Of a stretch of DNA of 64,000 bases, positions 1-13,256 are shown one piece after another. Positions within the stretch are counted from its first letter, which is position 1, and each line of letters begins with the position of its first letter. A model generated the notes under the pieces. The model made no database searches. It was not told the DNA's origin and saw nothing but the letters and a program-made list of their open reading frames with translations. Origin of the DNA: Neurospora intermedia (lineage: Eukaryota > Ascomycota > Sordariomycetes > Sordariales > Sordariaceae); the NCBI GenBank assembly GCA_037102815.1, contig BTPP01000005.1, positions 2,108,001-2,172,000 of the forward strand, written 5' to 3'. The position numbers and the translations under genes are program-made.

Positions 1-3000
1 TGGTGTGGGTGGCAATGGCAGGGGGGCCTTTAGCATCGTCACGCAATGAATGGGTAAGAAGACAGTGTGGCAGACAAGCATGCGGCCATAGGGCGTTCGC
101 TTGTAGGCTGCAAGGCAGGCAGCCAAATGCAAGTTCCAGACCATAGCCTTCTGCCTGCTTCGGACCTCTCTGAAAAGACAAAGATCCAATATCTGTCAAC
201 CCGTGGGTTGCTTCTTCGATGATGTAGGACGATCAATGTTTTTGTCTTTGGTGGCTCGGTAGGATGACCGAACACGAACGTAAAGGATGAAGGACGAGCA
301 AGTGCCTTAGCGATTGACTACTAAGTCGATTGAAAAGACAGTGTTGCTCTCAATCCGAAGCTTCGAAAGTGAATGTTGCACGGTCACGGTCGTCTAGCTC
401 TCCCCAATCTATCACGGCACTCAGATTGTCGGGCGAAGATAACCTCCTCTGACCAAGATTCCTGCTAGGCTTATTTGCCTGACCTGTAAAACGGACACTC
501 GGCTGGGCTTAAACCTGTTTTGTGAGTTGAGATATGAAATCACAAGGGAATAGTAATCTGAAAATAATGAAAAATCAATAGGAAACCAGACATGAGTGGA
601 AGAGAGGTTACACGCTAGGAACGTTGGGATTCGGGACCGATGGGATCAAGGGTGCCATGTGCTCTCTCAAGATAGAGTCACACAGATGCAAGGCTAGAGT
701 TCGTCCTGGGTGCCTTGTCTTTCTTCTCGCTTGTTAGCATGGCTGACTGTGTCAACCCGAGTTTTTACAGAGTGCTTATGCTACCGTGTAGCAGCATCAA
801 ACACTGCTCGAGGTTGAAACTGGCCGCCAGGTGACCGGTGAGCGAAGCGGCTGACCGTGAGCGGCAAGAGAGATAACAGCGAGAGCAGCGCCGCACCGCC
901 GGTATTCAACCAATATCGCTGGTATGAAACCCTCCCGATAGTCGTCGGTCTTGCTCAGCATTACCAGAGGCGTGATCACAAAAGGGAGAATACTATAGAT
1001 CTGCTGGACATATCTTGCTAGGCCTACCGTGTGTGTATCAGGAGATGACTGAAGCAAACAAACCTTCTCAGACATGGTAGGCACTGCCCAAACATGCGGG
1101 AACAGTGCCTCCTTCGGTGCTTGCCTCCGTAGACTAGTTGACCTAGAGGCGTGGAAGCCTTGTGATCCGGCGGCCGACAGACTCCTAGGTTACCCAAGCC
1201 ACCACCCAATGGCAAATATACCAGGCCGATTCGCTACCAACTGCTTGTTCAAGCCATCCGGTTCAAGTTTGCCTCTCGCCAGCTCATTTCGGCCGTGGAG
1301 ATACCGACCGATGTTTGGGGATATCATGTCAATAGACACTGGGACGAATGTTGGTGCTGGTGTCGACTTGACAGGCTTGTTCGGAAGTCAACACCCTTGG
1401 TTGGTAACCACTTGGCAACTGGTGGGAGCAAAACGACTGCCTGGAATGTGATGGCTAATGGATGAGCGAGCGGGTATACCAGCAACCCGCAACCTTGGGC
1501 TTGGGTTTTGCCCTTCCCGCGCGGAGAGGAGGAGCAAACTTGGACGGGGTGGCTGTCGGTTTGAACCTAATCTCACCTCTTAGCGTGTGTAAGAGCTAGA
1601 GGACACATGGTCAGCCAGTGTTGGTCATCATCTACCGCTGGTATCGCGTGGAATGATAAGAGCCTCAAGGCCATGCCCATGTTTGTGAGGACAGGTCTCG
1701 GGACCACTCACCAGTAGGCCCTTTTCCCATGGCCAGTGCCCAAACTGAAGAAGGTCATGATGCCATCTCGCCATGATGGATGATGCTTGGCGTGCTGGGC
1801 AAGTCGGTTCGTCGGCAGCGTTATGTTATGCATCAATTAGGTATCGGAGAACCATCAACGGCCGGAGATTGCGGTTGTCTCTGGTTCTGGATCAAGGCAC
1901 GAGAAAAAGTAAGGGCGACTCGTGTTGAGAGTCATGATGAGCATGGTTCGCGTGGTTTGAGCAAGGAAAAAGAAAGAAGGAAGAATGAAAAGTGACTGAC
2001 CAAAAGCAAGCCAGTCAGCAAGCACAAGGTGGGGTTTCACACGCTGAGCGGGAAGGCCCGTGGCAGCGTGGTTGCCTTTCACGGTGTTTTTTTGGGGGGT
2101 GCACTCTCCAGTCTCCACCACCCGCCTCTCAGGGCTCCTTCCCCCAAGCACCCGACCTCACCAACCCGAGACCCACCTCCTCAACGGTCGAGCATCCATA
2201 TCAACAAGCAAGGGAGAGGACTGGAAGGCAGGCGTCAGACAAACGAATGGAAGCGAACTGCATGCGAAATCCCATTCTCGTCTCTTCTCAACCTACATCT
2301 GCCGAAACATGCAATGTCCACGACAACTGCCGGCTTACCTTGAGAGACAAAAAAGCAAGACCAGTACCTACTAGGCAGAGCGAATCCGCGGCGATATGAT
2401 GCTCGCTTGACGCTGTGTCACTCCTGTTGATGCACTTTTACCGAGTACGTAGGAGCAACATGGGCCGTACGAGAGCAACGAGCTTCAGTTTCCAGTCTAG
2501 AAGCATTTCCCTCGCAAGCCACGTCTCAGCTATTTTCTGTTGCCTCCCTTCCTCCTCATCAGTTGTAGCCGTTGGAATGTCAATCTCGTACACAGTAACA
2601 CTGCCAACTGTGGAAAATCTTGCAAGGTTCACTCATACCGTAGCGTGTGACGATGATGATGATGGGTCATGAGAAACTTTTTCTTTTGTGCATTAACAGT
2701 TCCGGTATAGGGTGGGATGGAGAAATGTGAATGGAGGGCGATCCCGTCGTATTCAGCTTCACAACATGCCATGTCTAGCCGGTAGTCCTATCTCTGGTAG
2801 GTAGCGGTTATCTCGGAAGCCCAATCCATCTCCCTATATCGACTCTCCATGCTCACTCTATCTTAGGTCCTATATCAAGCTATCACTCTTCGATAGTTAT
2901 CATCGAACTCGTCGTCTTCGTTGCTGCCATGGATGTCTATCGCCAGCTAGCATAGTCATGTGGACGCCGATGCAGCTAGCGCTAAAAGCACGCGCGTCAC

Positions 3001-6000
3001 GGTTACATCGAAGGGTGGTGGTGATGTTGTCTAGGTGAACACCTGCGCAGCAAATGCCGAATTTCTACCCCTTCTTGGCCGTTGTCTCTCTTCACGAAGC
3101 TAACTTCAACAGTAATTAGCTTGTCCCAAGTTCTGCCCGTGAGGCATACCACTACTGTATGCACGGCTTTCCCGAAAGGGTTTGCGATGCTCTACCAGTA
3201 TTGCCAACCCGAGCACCTACCCGTCACTAGAGAAATCCTCTATGTACTTGATGGCAGCGTTCTATCAAGCTGCCCTTCCAGCCGTTCGGTGCCCTTTGCT
3301 GTCTTGGACATCTCTCACTGGCTTGGCGTACGGGTCTCGACGCTCGGCTGGCTGCGGGTACAGTGGCACACGGGTGTTGACCTCGATCCGGTCGGGCTGG
3401 TGCCTCAGAGACACAGAAGAGGAGCTGCAGTTTGCCGCCGGCCTTGAGGAGAGACAATAATGGGCAGATAATGACGCCCTCGTTGCTTTTTCCCCTACAC
3501 ATTCCTCCTGTGTATTAAAACTCTTTAGCATTTCCACGCGACGCCAAGGCAGACGGCCATCACCTCACGGTTTCAATCTGTGAGACATACAGACGATGAT
3601 CATGCAGCATAGCCGGGCCCGTGTATGCCGCTCTCTCCCGAGCCTGTCGCTTTGTCCCGTCGTATACGGGACCGCAGTGATCACCAGCACCTCCGTGGAC
3701 ACCCACTGGGCGCATGTTTGAAAGTCACAAATGTGTATACAAGTACGGAGTTGTGCGTGTGTGCGTGTGCGGAAAGGATTGTCTCCAAATGGATGGGGGG
3801 ATGGCGTGCATGTTCTACGCTACCTTGACTCCTCTTTCGTTCCTCTGTCTCTCACCAGCGGGATCAACATTTGAGCCACCAAAAAGCTGCGATCACCCGA
3901 GGGCGCATATTTGCCGTCTGTCCAGAGCAAGTGTAACTGTTATCGAATATAGCCCCGAAACTGTGCACAAGTGTGTGTGGTGAGTGATGTAGGTGGGTAA
4001 CATTCATCGCTCAACTATCGGACGCCGGCTCTGGAGGCTGGTTCACAGATACACACCCTTTCAGGCGGACCATGACATCAGGAAAAGGGACCCAAGCTAG
4101 TCCTTGAACTCCCTGCTGTTGTTGATTGCACCCCTCTTTATTGGCATATTGACTCCAAGTCTGGGGAGGGCTTATCACATCAACCGTTTCAGAAACGAGG
4201 TAGTGCTCTCGATTCACCCACTGCGGATTGCCACTGATATTCGGCGTACACAAAAATATGCCCTCCAGTAGCCGGAACCTTTCTCCACGATAGTTGTAGG
4301 GCCTTGCTTTACCATGCCGTGGAACGATTGCGAGCCAGTCTGAATGTTTACAGTCGCAGGAAAGGCGATGCAGATTACCATTGTGTACCAGGTGATTATG
4401 TTAGGTGCCGGATTTCATTTCTTCTCTTTAACTCATCAGAAGGTCTCCATGGGGACAACCTCTTGTTGGCTGCTACTCTAGCTGCAGTGGAATTTTTGCT
4501 ATGTCTATCGAGTTTATAACATTGATACCGAATCAAGGGCTAGATTGTGACTTGATTCACAGCGGCGAAGACCAAGTTCATTAGAACCTATCCTATCGTC
4601 ACACTACAAATGCCATCGTCAATGGCGGATGTACAGTGATGAGACACCGACTCCTACCGGCACACGACGCTCTCAATGCTCTTCTTATTTCTTTATGATA
4701 GGCGTTATGTGTCATGCGAGTCAGTGGTGTAGCCCCGTTCATGAAACTATGAGATTGCGAATCCCTCCTTGCAGGAACCTGGACCCTTATACTATCCCTA
4801 ATACCATTGCACCTGCAGTGGCTCGATGCCATTCCCTGCTCTGTGTGCTATCTTTTTCATCTTTTGGGGTCTCCGGTTTTCCATCTTGCACCAGCTGATG
4901 TCGCAAGGCTCAGCTTATATCAGGGGGTATGCCTGGTCACGACGTCGAAGGGTTGGGAACGTCAGGTGAAAGAGCGTATAGATGGATGACTGTTCTGCCG
5001 GATGATAGATGGTCGCTTTCTCCAGGCTAGTATTCTCTAGAGCGCAAGGCTGGATGATGCTCCTACTCGGTCGTGTGGTCAGTGAGAGTGATGAATCACT
5101 CATACCTAGATCAGTCTGGTATGAACCGCGAAAGATGAACTGGGTTCGGTCCAAGCAAGCATTCGAGAAAAGTTGAGATGCTGAATCTCGTTCAACTGAC
5201 CAGACGTACTCCCTTAATTCTGGACGACATGGGCAAGCAACGGTCCGGATCTACTGGCACAACATCCAATTATTTACGAAATTCCGGGTGTATATGTTAC
5301 AAGACAACCGCATACTCAAACTCGAGTCGAACTCCCTGCTTTCTGAGCCTCTGCTATATCATTTTGTTTACCAGGCCCCAGGCGAGGCTATCAGGGGGGT
5401 CATAGGCAAGCAGGTATGTATCACGTCAATGAAACACCACAAACAAGCCACCTTGGTAACACAATCAATACCGAGAATTGGACGATTGGGGGTTACCTAA
5501 ACAAGAAGTGCCGAATGCTCATGATGCAGTGCAGAAACCTTGCGATACGTCGCTCTCGCCGAACGATATCATATCTCACTTTAATTCGAAATCGAGTGGA
5601 CAATGGGACTTGATTTTCGGTGGTAAACGAGGACAAGGGCAGCTACATACATGACATCGTTAATTTTTTTCATCCTTACGAACTCGCCTTCGATAAAGGT
5701 CAAGTGACCCGCCTACTATGTAAAAGCACACGTTGTGAAAAGGGGAAAGACCGAACTGAGAGTCACGACCTTACCGTTGCGGCTTCCCACATCACTACCC
5801 TCTTATCCAGCCAGTACAGCAAGAACAACATACCGGGCAGGGTTCGGATCAGGGGGCGAGCAGATGCGGCTCTTTTCGTTTTGAGTGTCAAGCGCATGTT
5901 GAGTATATTATTCGAGCGGCTATCCGCGTCTCTTGCCGCCAGTCCATTGCCGAGGCGCCGCCATACCATGTCGCTATGCATGTATGTAGAAGCAAAGTTG

Positions 6001-8177
6001 CCTCACTCCTGATCTCCTCTCGTGTAGGTAGGTGATCATGAGATCACAGAGTTGGGGTTGTTGCCGTCGGTATCTGAGCTGCTTGGATGAGGAGCATGGA
6101 GCTATTACCATGCTATGTAACTTGAGGGTTCATGTACGCAGAATCACGAAACACCTAGGAATACTGCAAGATGAGCTGTGATGCATTGCACGCGTCAATT
6201 TGCACGCTAGAAGACGAGGAGGCTAATTCGCGCTGCGGCTGCACATGTCACAGGAGGTTGGAAGCTATTACATGGGAAAGAGGGAGTGTCCAAAGTAAAC
6301 TGATGATGACCACGAAAAGTGGAGCGAGGGAGAGAAATAGCAACGGTGAAGGACAAAAAGATGATCCATGAAAATGGAAAATGTCAGCATATCAGGTCCG
6401 AGATGAGTGAACAATGAACAAAAACATCTGGTTCCTTCAAAGCCCACAACCCCTGTAGCCGTCAACATCAGGGAAGCATCACCAAAAAAGTTCACTTACG
6501 ATATTGTTTGCTCCATTCCTTTTCCGAAGACCTATCAAGCACAAGAACAACACAAGTCTTGACTACTACGGCAAAAAGAAGCAAGGTTACACGGGTAACA
6601 TAACAATAACCTCGGAACCGAGTAGTTGTGTCTAGTCCGGATATTTATATTTTCCTTTTCAGGTTTTGCCCTCTGTCTCCCTTATTCATTTGTTTCTCTC
6701 AGCTTCAATCCACTCGATGCAACTGGGTTGGTTCACACTGAAGCCACACAGAAAAGAAAGAAAAATGGAGAGAAAGAAGGCGCGAGAAAAAGGGGGTTAG
6801 ACATGAGGCAGGGGCCGAGTAAGTTTGTTTTTTTCACTTTTTTTCTTCTTTGACGCCGGCGCAGGGCACTACAGCAATCTCTGGCGGTGAAATTGCAACG
6901 CGGGCCGCGACTAGGGGGAAAGCGAATAACAAAACCTCGAGAATCAAAAGCCTCAGTCCCTTAACATGTGCTATACGTCACTGCAAAATGTATGTATACT
7001 ACATCAGGTAAGCACATTACATTGGGGCAGAAGTCGAACAACACCATTCCTTGCTGGTTACACGACATCAACTGCCCCGCGTTGTTCTCGTCATCTCTTA
7101 CTGTGTAGGTACATATGAGTAGCCGTCCTACCAATAGGTCTTCGCAGCAACAGCAGTATCAGTAATATCCACTAGCTACATCGTCCTACATGAGCTATCA
7201 TGTCGTCTCGCGTGTTCCGGACGGGGGGCGTTATAAACGTCATAAGGTTCAATTAACTCTCAAGTCCGAAATCGGTGGTTGGGGGGGTTCGGATTCTTTT
7301 GTTTGGGGAGGGATTGCTGATCTCTTCGGGTTTTGTTCTGCATGGGATGGGGTATGTGAAGCAAGTGTGATGAGCTGTGTTACAGTCAAAGGCTTGAGGA
7401 AGGCTCTAAATCACTGGAGTGCGAGAAATCTTCAACTCTCCCGTCATGATAAGCATGGTGACAAATCTGTGTAACCCCAAACATAGGTAAGTATGCAATT
7501 GAGCACTTCGGGAATGAATGATTTCAAGAAGACACTACGCAATAGCGATCTTGTACACACGACGACTCTGCTAGCGAGATCTTCCTTAATTTCAAAATAC
7601 CTTGAGGTATCTCGATAAACCACCGGTTCTGGGGCCTTTTGGAGTAGAGCGAATGAATGTCTACTGCTTGGAGCTACCATGGAGACCAGATACGTACAAC
7701 CATCAACCAGGTGGACGGTTCTTCAATAAACCATCCGCCCCCCTTGTCTCGCCGTCTACTATTATCCGCTCTGGTGAGTATCGTAATGACGAAGGCTTCG
7801 GCCTGGTATACTTGCTCAACCGTAGCCAAGTCAACGCAAGACATCCACTCAAGACTTCTACGGACTTAAACCAAGCAGAACTCATGCCTACCTACACCAA
7901 ACTAGGTACCTAACTTAAATACCTGACAAACGAATTACCACACTACCTCCCCATCTACTCTAGAACCTAAAACCATGAAGCTCGATATGTTTAGTTAGGT
8001 TGGAACCGATTTCGCATATTGTCACTTATTTGCGTCTCACAAACAGGCAAAATCTATCAAGTGATCAAAGCACAGTAAGTGCCAAGACGAACATGTCCTG
8101 CTAACTTGTACAATACTGCGATCATGAACGATTCTTTCCACAAACATATATAAATACCATTATCAATCCAAAAAAAC
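1..8177. other. Gene-free stretch, 8.2 kb
   Basis: No protein gene can be supported here. All open frames are short (at most about 135 codons), overlap on both strands, lack recognisable domains and cannot be joined by convincing splice sites into a family I know. Base composition looks ordinary, without the strong A+T bias expected of RIP-mutated repeats. Small simple-sequence tracts occur, such as a short GAT run near 2651 and a GT/GC-rich run near 3749. It may hold distal regulatory DNA or untranslated RNAs, but nothing in the bases shows this directly. Confidence 0.6.
8147..8154 (+). promoter_or_regulatory. TATA box of the 5S rRNA gene
   Basis: TATATAAA lies 24-31 bases before the first base of the 5S gene. 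Neurospora 5S genes are known to need an upstream TATA element at about this distance as well as internal polymerase III control regions, so the site fits an active 5S promoter. Confidence 0.7.
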
Positions 8178-8296
8178 ACATACGACCATAGATGGTAGAA
8201 AACTCGGGATCCCGTCCGCTCTCCCATAGATAAGCTACCAATCGCCTGACTAGTAGTTGGGTCGGTGACGACCAGCGAATCCCAGGTGTTGTATGT
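8178..8296 (+). rRNA. 5S rRNA: 5S ribosomal RNA gene, dispersed copy
   Basis: This 119-base gene gives the RNA of the large ribosomal subunit made by polymerase III. It begins ACATACGACCATAG and ends GTTGTATGT; the first and last nine bases pair to form helix I. The internal control region (TAGTAGTTGGGT followed by GGTGACGACCAGCGAATCCC) is intact, and GGTAG at 8194-8198 can pair with CTACC about 45 bases on, so the middle helix is kept. A TATA box lies just upstream and a run of eight T follows, as expected for pol III. In Neurospora the 5S genes are scattered singly and exist as several sequence isotypes. From memory this copy looks more like a minor isotype (beta-like) than the main alpha type, but the isotype is uncertain. 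The kept pairing argues against a pseudogene. Confidence 0.93.
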
Positions 8297-8303
8297 TTTT
8301 TTT
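8296..8303 (+). terminator. Pol III T-run terminator of the 5S gene
   Basis: Eight consecutive T residues start at the last paired base of the 5S gene and are followed by more T-rich sequence. This is the standard polymerase III stop signal. Confidence 0.8.
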
Positions 8304-8874
8304 CTTTCTTTTTTCTTTTTTGGCTCTTCCGCCTCTTTTTTGTATCAAGAACCTCGCTTTCGCAGTCATTCTCTTTTTAGTTGTTGATTCTTGCTCTTTT
8401 TTCTGTTTGCTATTTTCGTGGTTGCATACACGTATTACTTGCTTTACTAGGGAAAAAATTCACAATAATGAGTTAGCGATATGATGCTGCTGGTTGCTGG
8501 AAACGAGGAATGCAGTCACCATTGAGACAATCACCGAGATAGAAGCTCACGGTGAGCACAGCGTGGACGTGTAACGAGTAAACATGATACTCGTGATACT
8601 ATTTGAACATTGCTTTGAACCCTTTCCCATTCTCCTCCTAAGCGAAAACACCTGTCCACCAATGCCAACTAAACCGAGGATTTGCCTATCCGATATCCAT
8701 CTAAACTCCTTGTTCTTAACCATTACGCATAACGTAAGTACCTAACATGAGCAAGCCCATCCTGCACTATACACCACACAATTTCATGCCTTGCAATCTC
8801 GGTCATAATGATACTTGTAAGCCTCAGATGGAAGACTCGCCCTGAGCATTCTACACATATCGTCAACCCCCCGA
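8304..8874. other. Spacer between 5S gene and carboxylesterase 3' end
   Basis: The stretch begins T-rich and has no open frame of note. It should hold the 3' untranslated region of the minus-strand esterase gene. I see no RNA gene or repeat in it. Confidence 0.5.
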
Positions 8875-11677
8875 TTATAGCCTGGCCTTCGTACCTTTAC
8901 CAGACCTTCCCATCTCTTCACGACGTGTACCCAAGCCCTCACTCAACTCTATCCGATCCCACCAAAATCGGCAAGCCTTCAGCAAGATCTCATTGAGAAT
9001 CTCCTCCTTGGCCGGCGTACCAGGGCTACTACCACCTGCCCGCTCGTTGTTCCCTTCTCCAAAGACAATCATCCTGCCCGTCCCCTCTGGCGGCTTTACG
9101 TCGTCATCACCACTGCTGCTCTGTTTCCACAATAATGATGATGACCACCTCCTTTCTGTATTTCTCCCCGCAGGCTTGTGCCCAGCGCCGCCGCGGTCTA
9201 GTTCCGAATCACCGTCCCCAAAAGGCGTCTTAAACAACGGCCACACCACCCTCTTCCCACTACCCTTTTTCCCATCCGTCTCAACCTCAACAACCTTGTC
9301 CCCATTAATAAACCTTCCCCAAGCAGCATTCATCCCATCTGCCACCTTTCTCAACCCCTTACTCCGTCGCGGTGGTCCAAATGACCTGAAAAAATCCATA
9401 TCATGCGCCACCACAGGTGCCTCATCCGCATGATTCGCCACGTCCCAGTTTCCCCTAGCTGCGAACCTATAGACATGAACCGCCAATCCCGCCTGGCTCA
9501 TAAAGTGCGCTGTCTGCAGCACTGGACAAATGTAGGCGTAGTGGCTGTAAGCGGCGTCGAGACGGGCCCACTGAGCACCCATGCCGACGGGCACGGATCG
9601 GTACGGGTTGTTGCTGCTGTGGGGGTTTGTCACGGGGTCCGGGTAAAGGTTCTCGAGAGCGGCGAGGTCGGCGTCGGTGAGGGTGGGGATGAGGGTTTTG
9701 AAGAAGGAGCGGAAGTCATCATTTGTGTTGGCTTGCCTGGGGATGAACATGGCGCCTTCGTTGGTGTTGAAGCCAGTTAAAACGGGGATGCGCAGGTGCT
9801 TGCCTTGGCGCCAGGAGGTGATGGGGAGGTCGGGGATTAGGACGGGGGTGACCTCGCTGTTGCTGTTGCTGATGGCTTGTTGTTGGTCGTGAAGCCCGTC
9901 AATGACGGGTTGGAAGGGCCATGTGACGCTGGGTTCGTAGCGGTCCCATACTTTCTTGGAGGCTCTGACTATGGTTTCGAGCGGAAGCTTGCGAAGGTGA
10001 TCAAAGATCTGATCATCCGGCAATCCGTCCACGTCTGCAGCGGCGAGGAACTCTCGAAATTGAACCAGGTGACGAGGGTGGTTTGGGAGGAGGACGGCTC
10101 TAGCAGTAGTAGCGCCGGACTCCAGGATGGCTCTGTGAAAGGGTGCCGGACTCTCCTTTCGGGCGTAGTACATGATATGGTGCCCGATCTAAAAAAAAAA
10201 GAACAAAAAAAAACAAAAGAATTTTGGGTCAGCAAAGTTATACGCGGTGTGTATGAAGACATATTGGAATACGATATCAGACATAAAAAGGGCCGAAGAC
10301 AAAACCTACCGAATGCGCACCAGCGCTGAGTCCCATGATAGTGACATTATCCGGATCACCTCCAAAGGCCTTTACATTTTCCCTCACCCATTCCAACAAC
10401 ATAGTCTGATCCCTTAACCCCAGATTTAGCAACCCTTCCTTGGCCGTCAATGCTGATGGGAGGAACCCTAAGGCACCGACACGATAGTTGAAATTAATGC
10501 CTATCATAGGTGCATCGGCCCAGGAAACGAAGCTCGCCATGTTGCGTTCAGAGCCCATACCCCCGTTGAAGGCACCTCCATGGATGTAGACAACCACGGG
10601 CAGCAACGCTGGGCGCTTGTTACTGTCCCCTATCTTTAGTCCATCGGCATCAACCAGACCAGCCGGCCTGTAGATATTGGCATTCAAGCAGTTTTCTCCA
10701 AATCCGTTGCCTACGGTCCCTCCTATAGGACAATTCTCGCCGAACTTGCCAGCCTGGAACGTCTGATCGGAGTCCGGTAGTGCCTTGGGTGGCCGGAAGC
10801 GGTTCTCCCCTCCGGTGGTCTGAGCAAAGGGAACGCCGCGAAAGGCCTCAATAGCCTTGGGGAAGCGGTAGTCGACAGACAGGTGGATGCCAATGTACCG
10901 GCCTTGGCGCAAGGTGACTGCGGGTGATGTGGCTGTGGCGCCGGGCTGCCTTTCGTTGGTCATAGTAATGGTTGCGGTCATCAAGGTGGTGGATGGGGAA
11001 TACGACGTGTCCTTGGTGTCTGCAGTCTGAGATGTCGGAGTTGGGACCGAAGGAGAAGATGCGGACGAAAGACCTAGCTCGAGATCCGGATCGACATATG
11101 AAACTATTGCTTCTGTGCTATCACTACTGTTTGCCTCGCCGTTATCATTCGAGTCGCCGTAGTTGCCGTGTTGGGTGGTACTACTCGGGGTGCCCTTTTC
11201 CTTGGAGGGAACGCCTACGTCCGAGGGAGCAAACGAGGGGATAAGGCCGTTGGCGTTGTATCGGTAGTTGTATAGGCAGACGCACAGGAAGCCAATGACG
11301 AAGACCCAGGCCGAACAGAACATGATCTTTTTGGACAAGCTCTTTATTAGCCCGGGCGGTCGTCGTACATACCGGGGCTTCTCATCCTGGAGGAGGGGAA
11401 GATGTGGAGGCGGCGGCGGGCTCAGGGACGTTGGAGTCGAGCTCCCACTGCTCTCGGTGTCACCACTAGCTCGGGCTGTGGATGATGCTACGAGCGGGGT
11501 GCTATGGGTAGTACCGGGACTGCCCCATCCCGGGATCAACGTTGGCCGTTGGGGTTCCCCATTTTCCACTGAATTGACGCTGACAGCGACGTCTGAATCC
11601 AGGGTCTGGTGATCGACACGGGATGTGGTGCCGAGACGGACCCCGTCATGCACAGGCCTTCGCAACGGGCTTGGCAT
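8875..11677 (-). CDS. Membrane-anchored type B carboxylesterase
   Basis: There are two exons, 11677-10310 and 10188-8875. The 121-nt intron has a GTAGGT donor and an acceptor behind a T10 tract, and it splits the sequence just after the nucleophile motif. The protein has 893 residues. Residues 1-118 are Ser/Pro-rich and probably cytosolic; 119-138 form one hydrophobic segment followed by NYRYN, so it looks like a type II membrane protein. A Ser/Thr-rich stalk follows, and the alpha/beta-hydrolase domain starts near 255. The catalytic triad is visible: Ser451 in GLSAG, Glu600 in GFNTNEG and His709 in NHADEAP; the oxyanion-type HGGAFNGG motif precedes it. Family members cleave carboxylic esters. 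Most fungal relatives are secreted and about 550 residues long, so the long N-terminal anchor is notable. The substrate is unknown. The start is the first ATG of the long frame. Confidence 0.88.
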
Positions 11678-12479
11678 CGCGACTCTTCTCGCGAAACAAA
11701 AAGCTTCTCTCGACGTTGGTGGTTGTTCTCTTCGCCGGTCCTCGTAGTCTAAAGCGCGCTATACTTCTCGGCTACCTGTTTCCATGTTGCTGATGCCGCT
11801 CAGCTGCTCGTTGGTACCTGTTGTTGTGATGGTGGTGGTGGTAGAAGTGGCGCGAAAGTGACCGAGGAGGGAACTCAAAGATCGGGTTTGAACCCCCAAT
11901 GTCTTTGGCTTCAAGCCTTTGAAGATACTGCGTGGCTGGGTGGGGAATCGTTTGAAAATGTTTTCTAGTCGATGAAGTGCAAGATCATATGTTGGAACTG
12001 GAATTCGAACAGGTTGTTGATGTGCGTCGAGCGTCGAATGCACGGGCTGCTTTCAAGGCAAGGCAATGTAGCCGTATACATGATGCGAACCGACACAACT
12101 GAAACCAAGGGAATGCCGCAACTGAGCGATAAGACTCGATCGAAAGGGAGAAACTGGACAGAGAGACGTTGTTGGCAGTCGGTGAGGTTGGTAATTCAGC
12201 TGAGCGACTGCCTATCGAGTTAACTTGACAGTCAGTCGCTGCTGCGTCCAGGTCCTTTTCATACCAAGTCGGTAGGTGCATTCGACTGTGAAACCTCAAC
12301 CTGTCCTGCAGAGGAAAGAGCAGGATCGCGAGTTCTCATCTACTCCTTCCCTTTGCGCGATCGGCACGTATCACAAACATGACGACCTATGTAACAAGCT
12401 CAAGTTTCGAGTCTCGAGTAGGAAGGTCTACGAGACAGATCAAAGCTGAGGCAATCTATTACTCATGACACCCGCTGTA

Positions 12480-12517
<38 letters not shown>

Positions 12518-13256
12518 TTGACTCTGGATTCACTTCCACACCCTTCTCACATGTTAACGCGTCCTGACAAGATCTTTGTTGATTGTTCTGCATCTCCATC
12601 TATTCTATCTAACATCCTGCGTTGTCTGCTATCATGACCACGTTGGCTAAGCTGAATTGATAAAAAAAAAACCAAAAAAAAAAAAAAAAAACAAGAAGTA
12701 ACCCCGCCAAAACGGACTCGAAATACTAAGCGGCGAGCTAACCGATGATTCTGTGTGACAAACAGTTGCCGCGGCGTACGAGAAGAACCTAACGGCCTTA
12801 AAACCGAAAGACCTGTTGCCTCGTCGGATAGCCCAGTTGGCCAACCGGTTGGTGAGTGTCCATTCAACCGTACTGTAAGTGATCGAGGGTATTTCCGGGG
12901 CACCTCAGTGTATAAAGGTCATAAAAAACCACCTGGGGCCCTCAAGAGATGGTGATGTCTGTCTCGATGGTGCTCCGAAAACTTTGAAATGAGGAAGCAA
13001 GTTAAAAAGATAAGAAAGCCAGCATAATAAGACCATAAACCGCGAGTAAAGAAAAAAGTAGAAAAAAAGAAAAGTTCACACTGCAATGCAACCACCTCAT
13101 GAAAATGCTCTCACAAACCTTGAACTCCAAGCCAGAAAAAGAGAGAAGCATGCAAAACCGAAATGATAACAAAGCCTGAGCCATAACTCCGCGCCAACTT
13201 GAACATTTCGCCCACTTGCGTCAAAATGCCGAATCCATCGTGCAAACCCTGCCTCT
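11678..13256. other. Spacer with microsatellite and A tracts
   Basis: This lies between the 5' end of the esterase gene and the 3' end of the next minus-strand gene. It should contain the esterase promoter and leader. It holds a (CGT)12 run and two poly-A tracts near 12660-12691. No gene is supported. Confidence 0.5.
12481..12517. repeat. (CGT)n microsatellite
   Basis: This is an uninterrupted CGT trinucleotide run of 37 bases (12 full units). It lies about 0.8 kb upstream of the esterase start codon and outside any supported coding frame. Confidence 0.95.

Noticed and set aside
6450-6498. Intron-like signals on the minus strand (GTAAGT to CTACAG)
   Set aside because: Joining the flanks gives a short frame that closes at once, so there is no support for a protein gene.
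11880-11960. tRNA-like B box on the minus strand (GGGTTCAAACCC)
   Set aside because: The upstream sequence forms no cloverleaf, no anticodon arm and no matching acceptor stem. No other tRNA was found.
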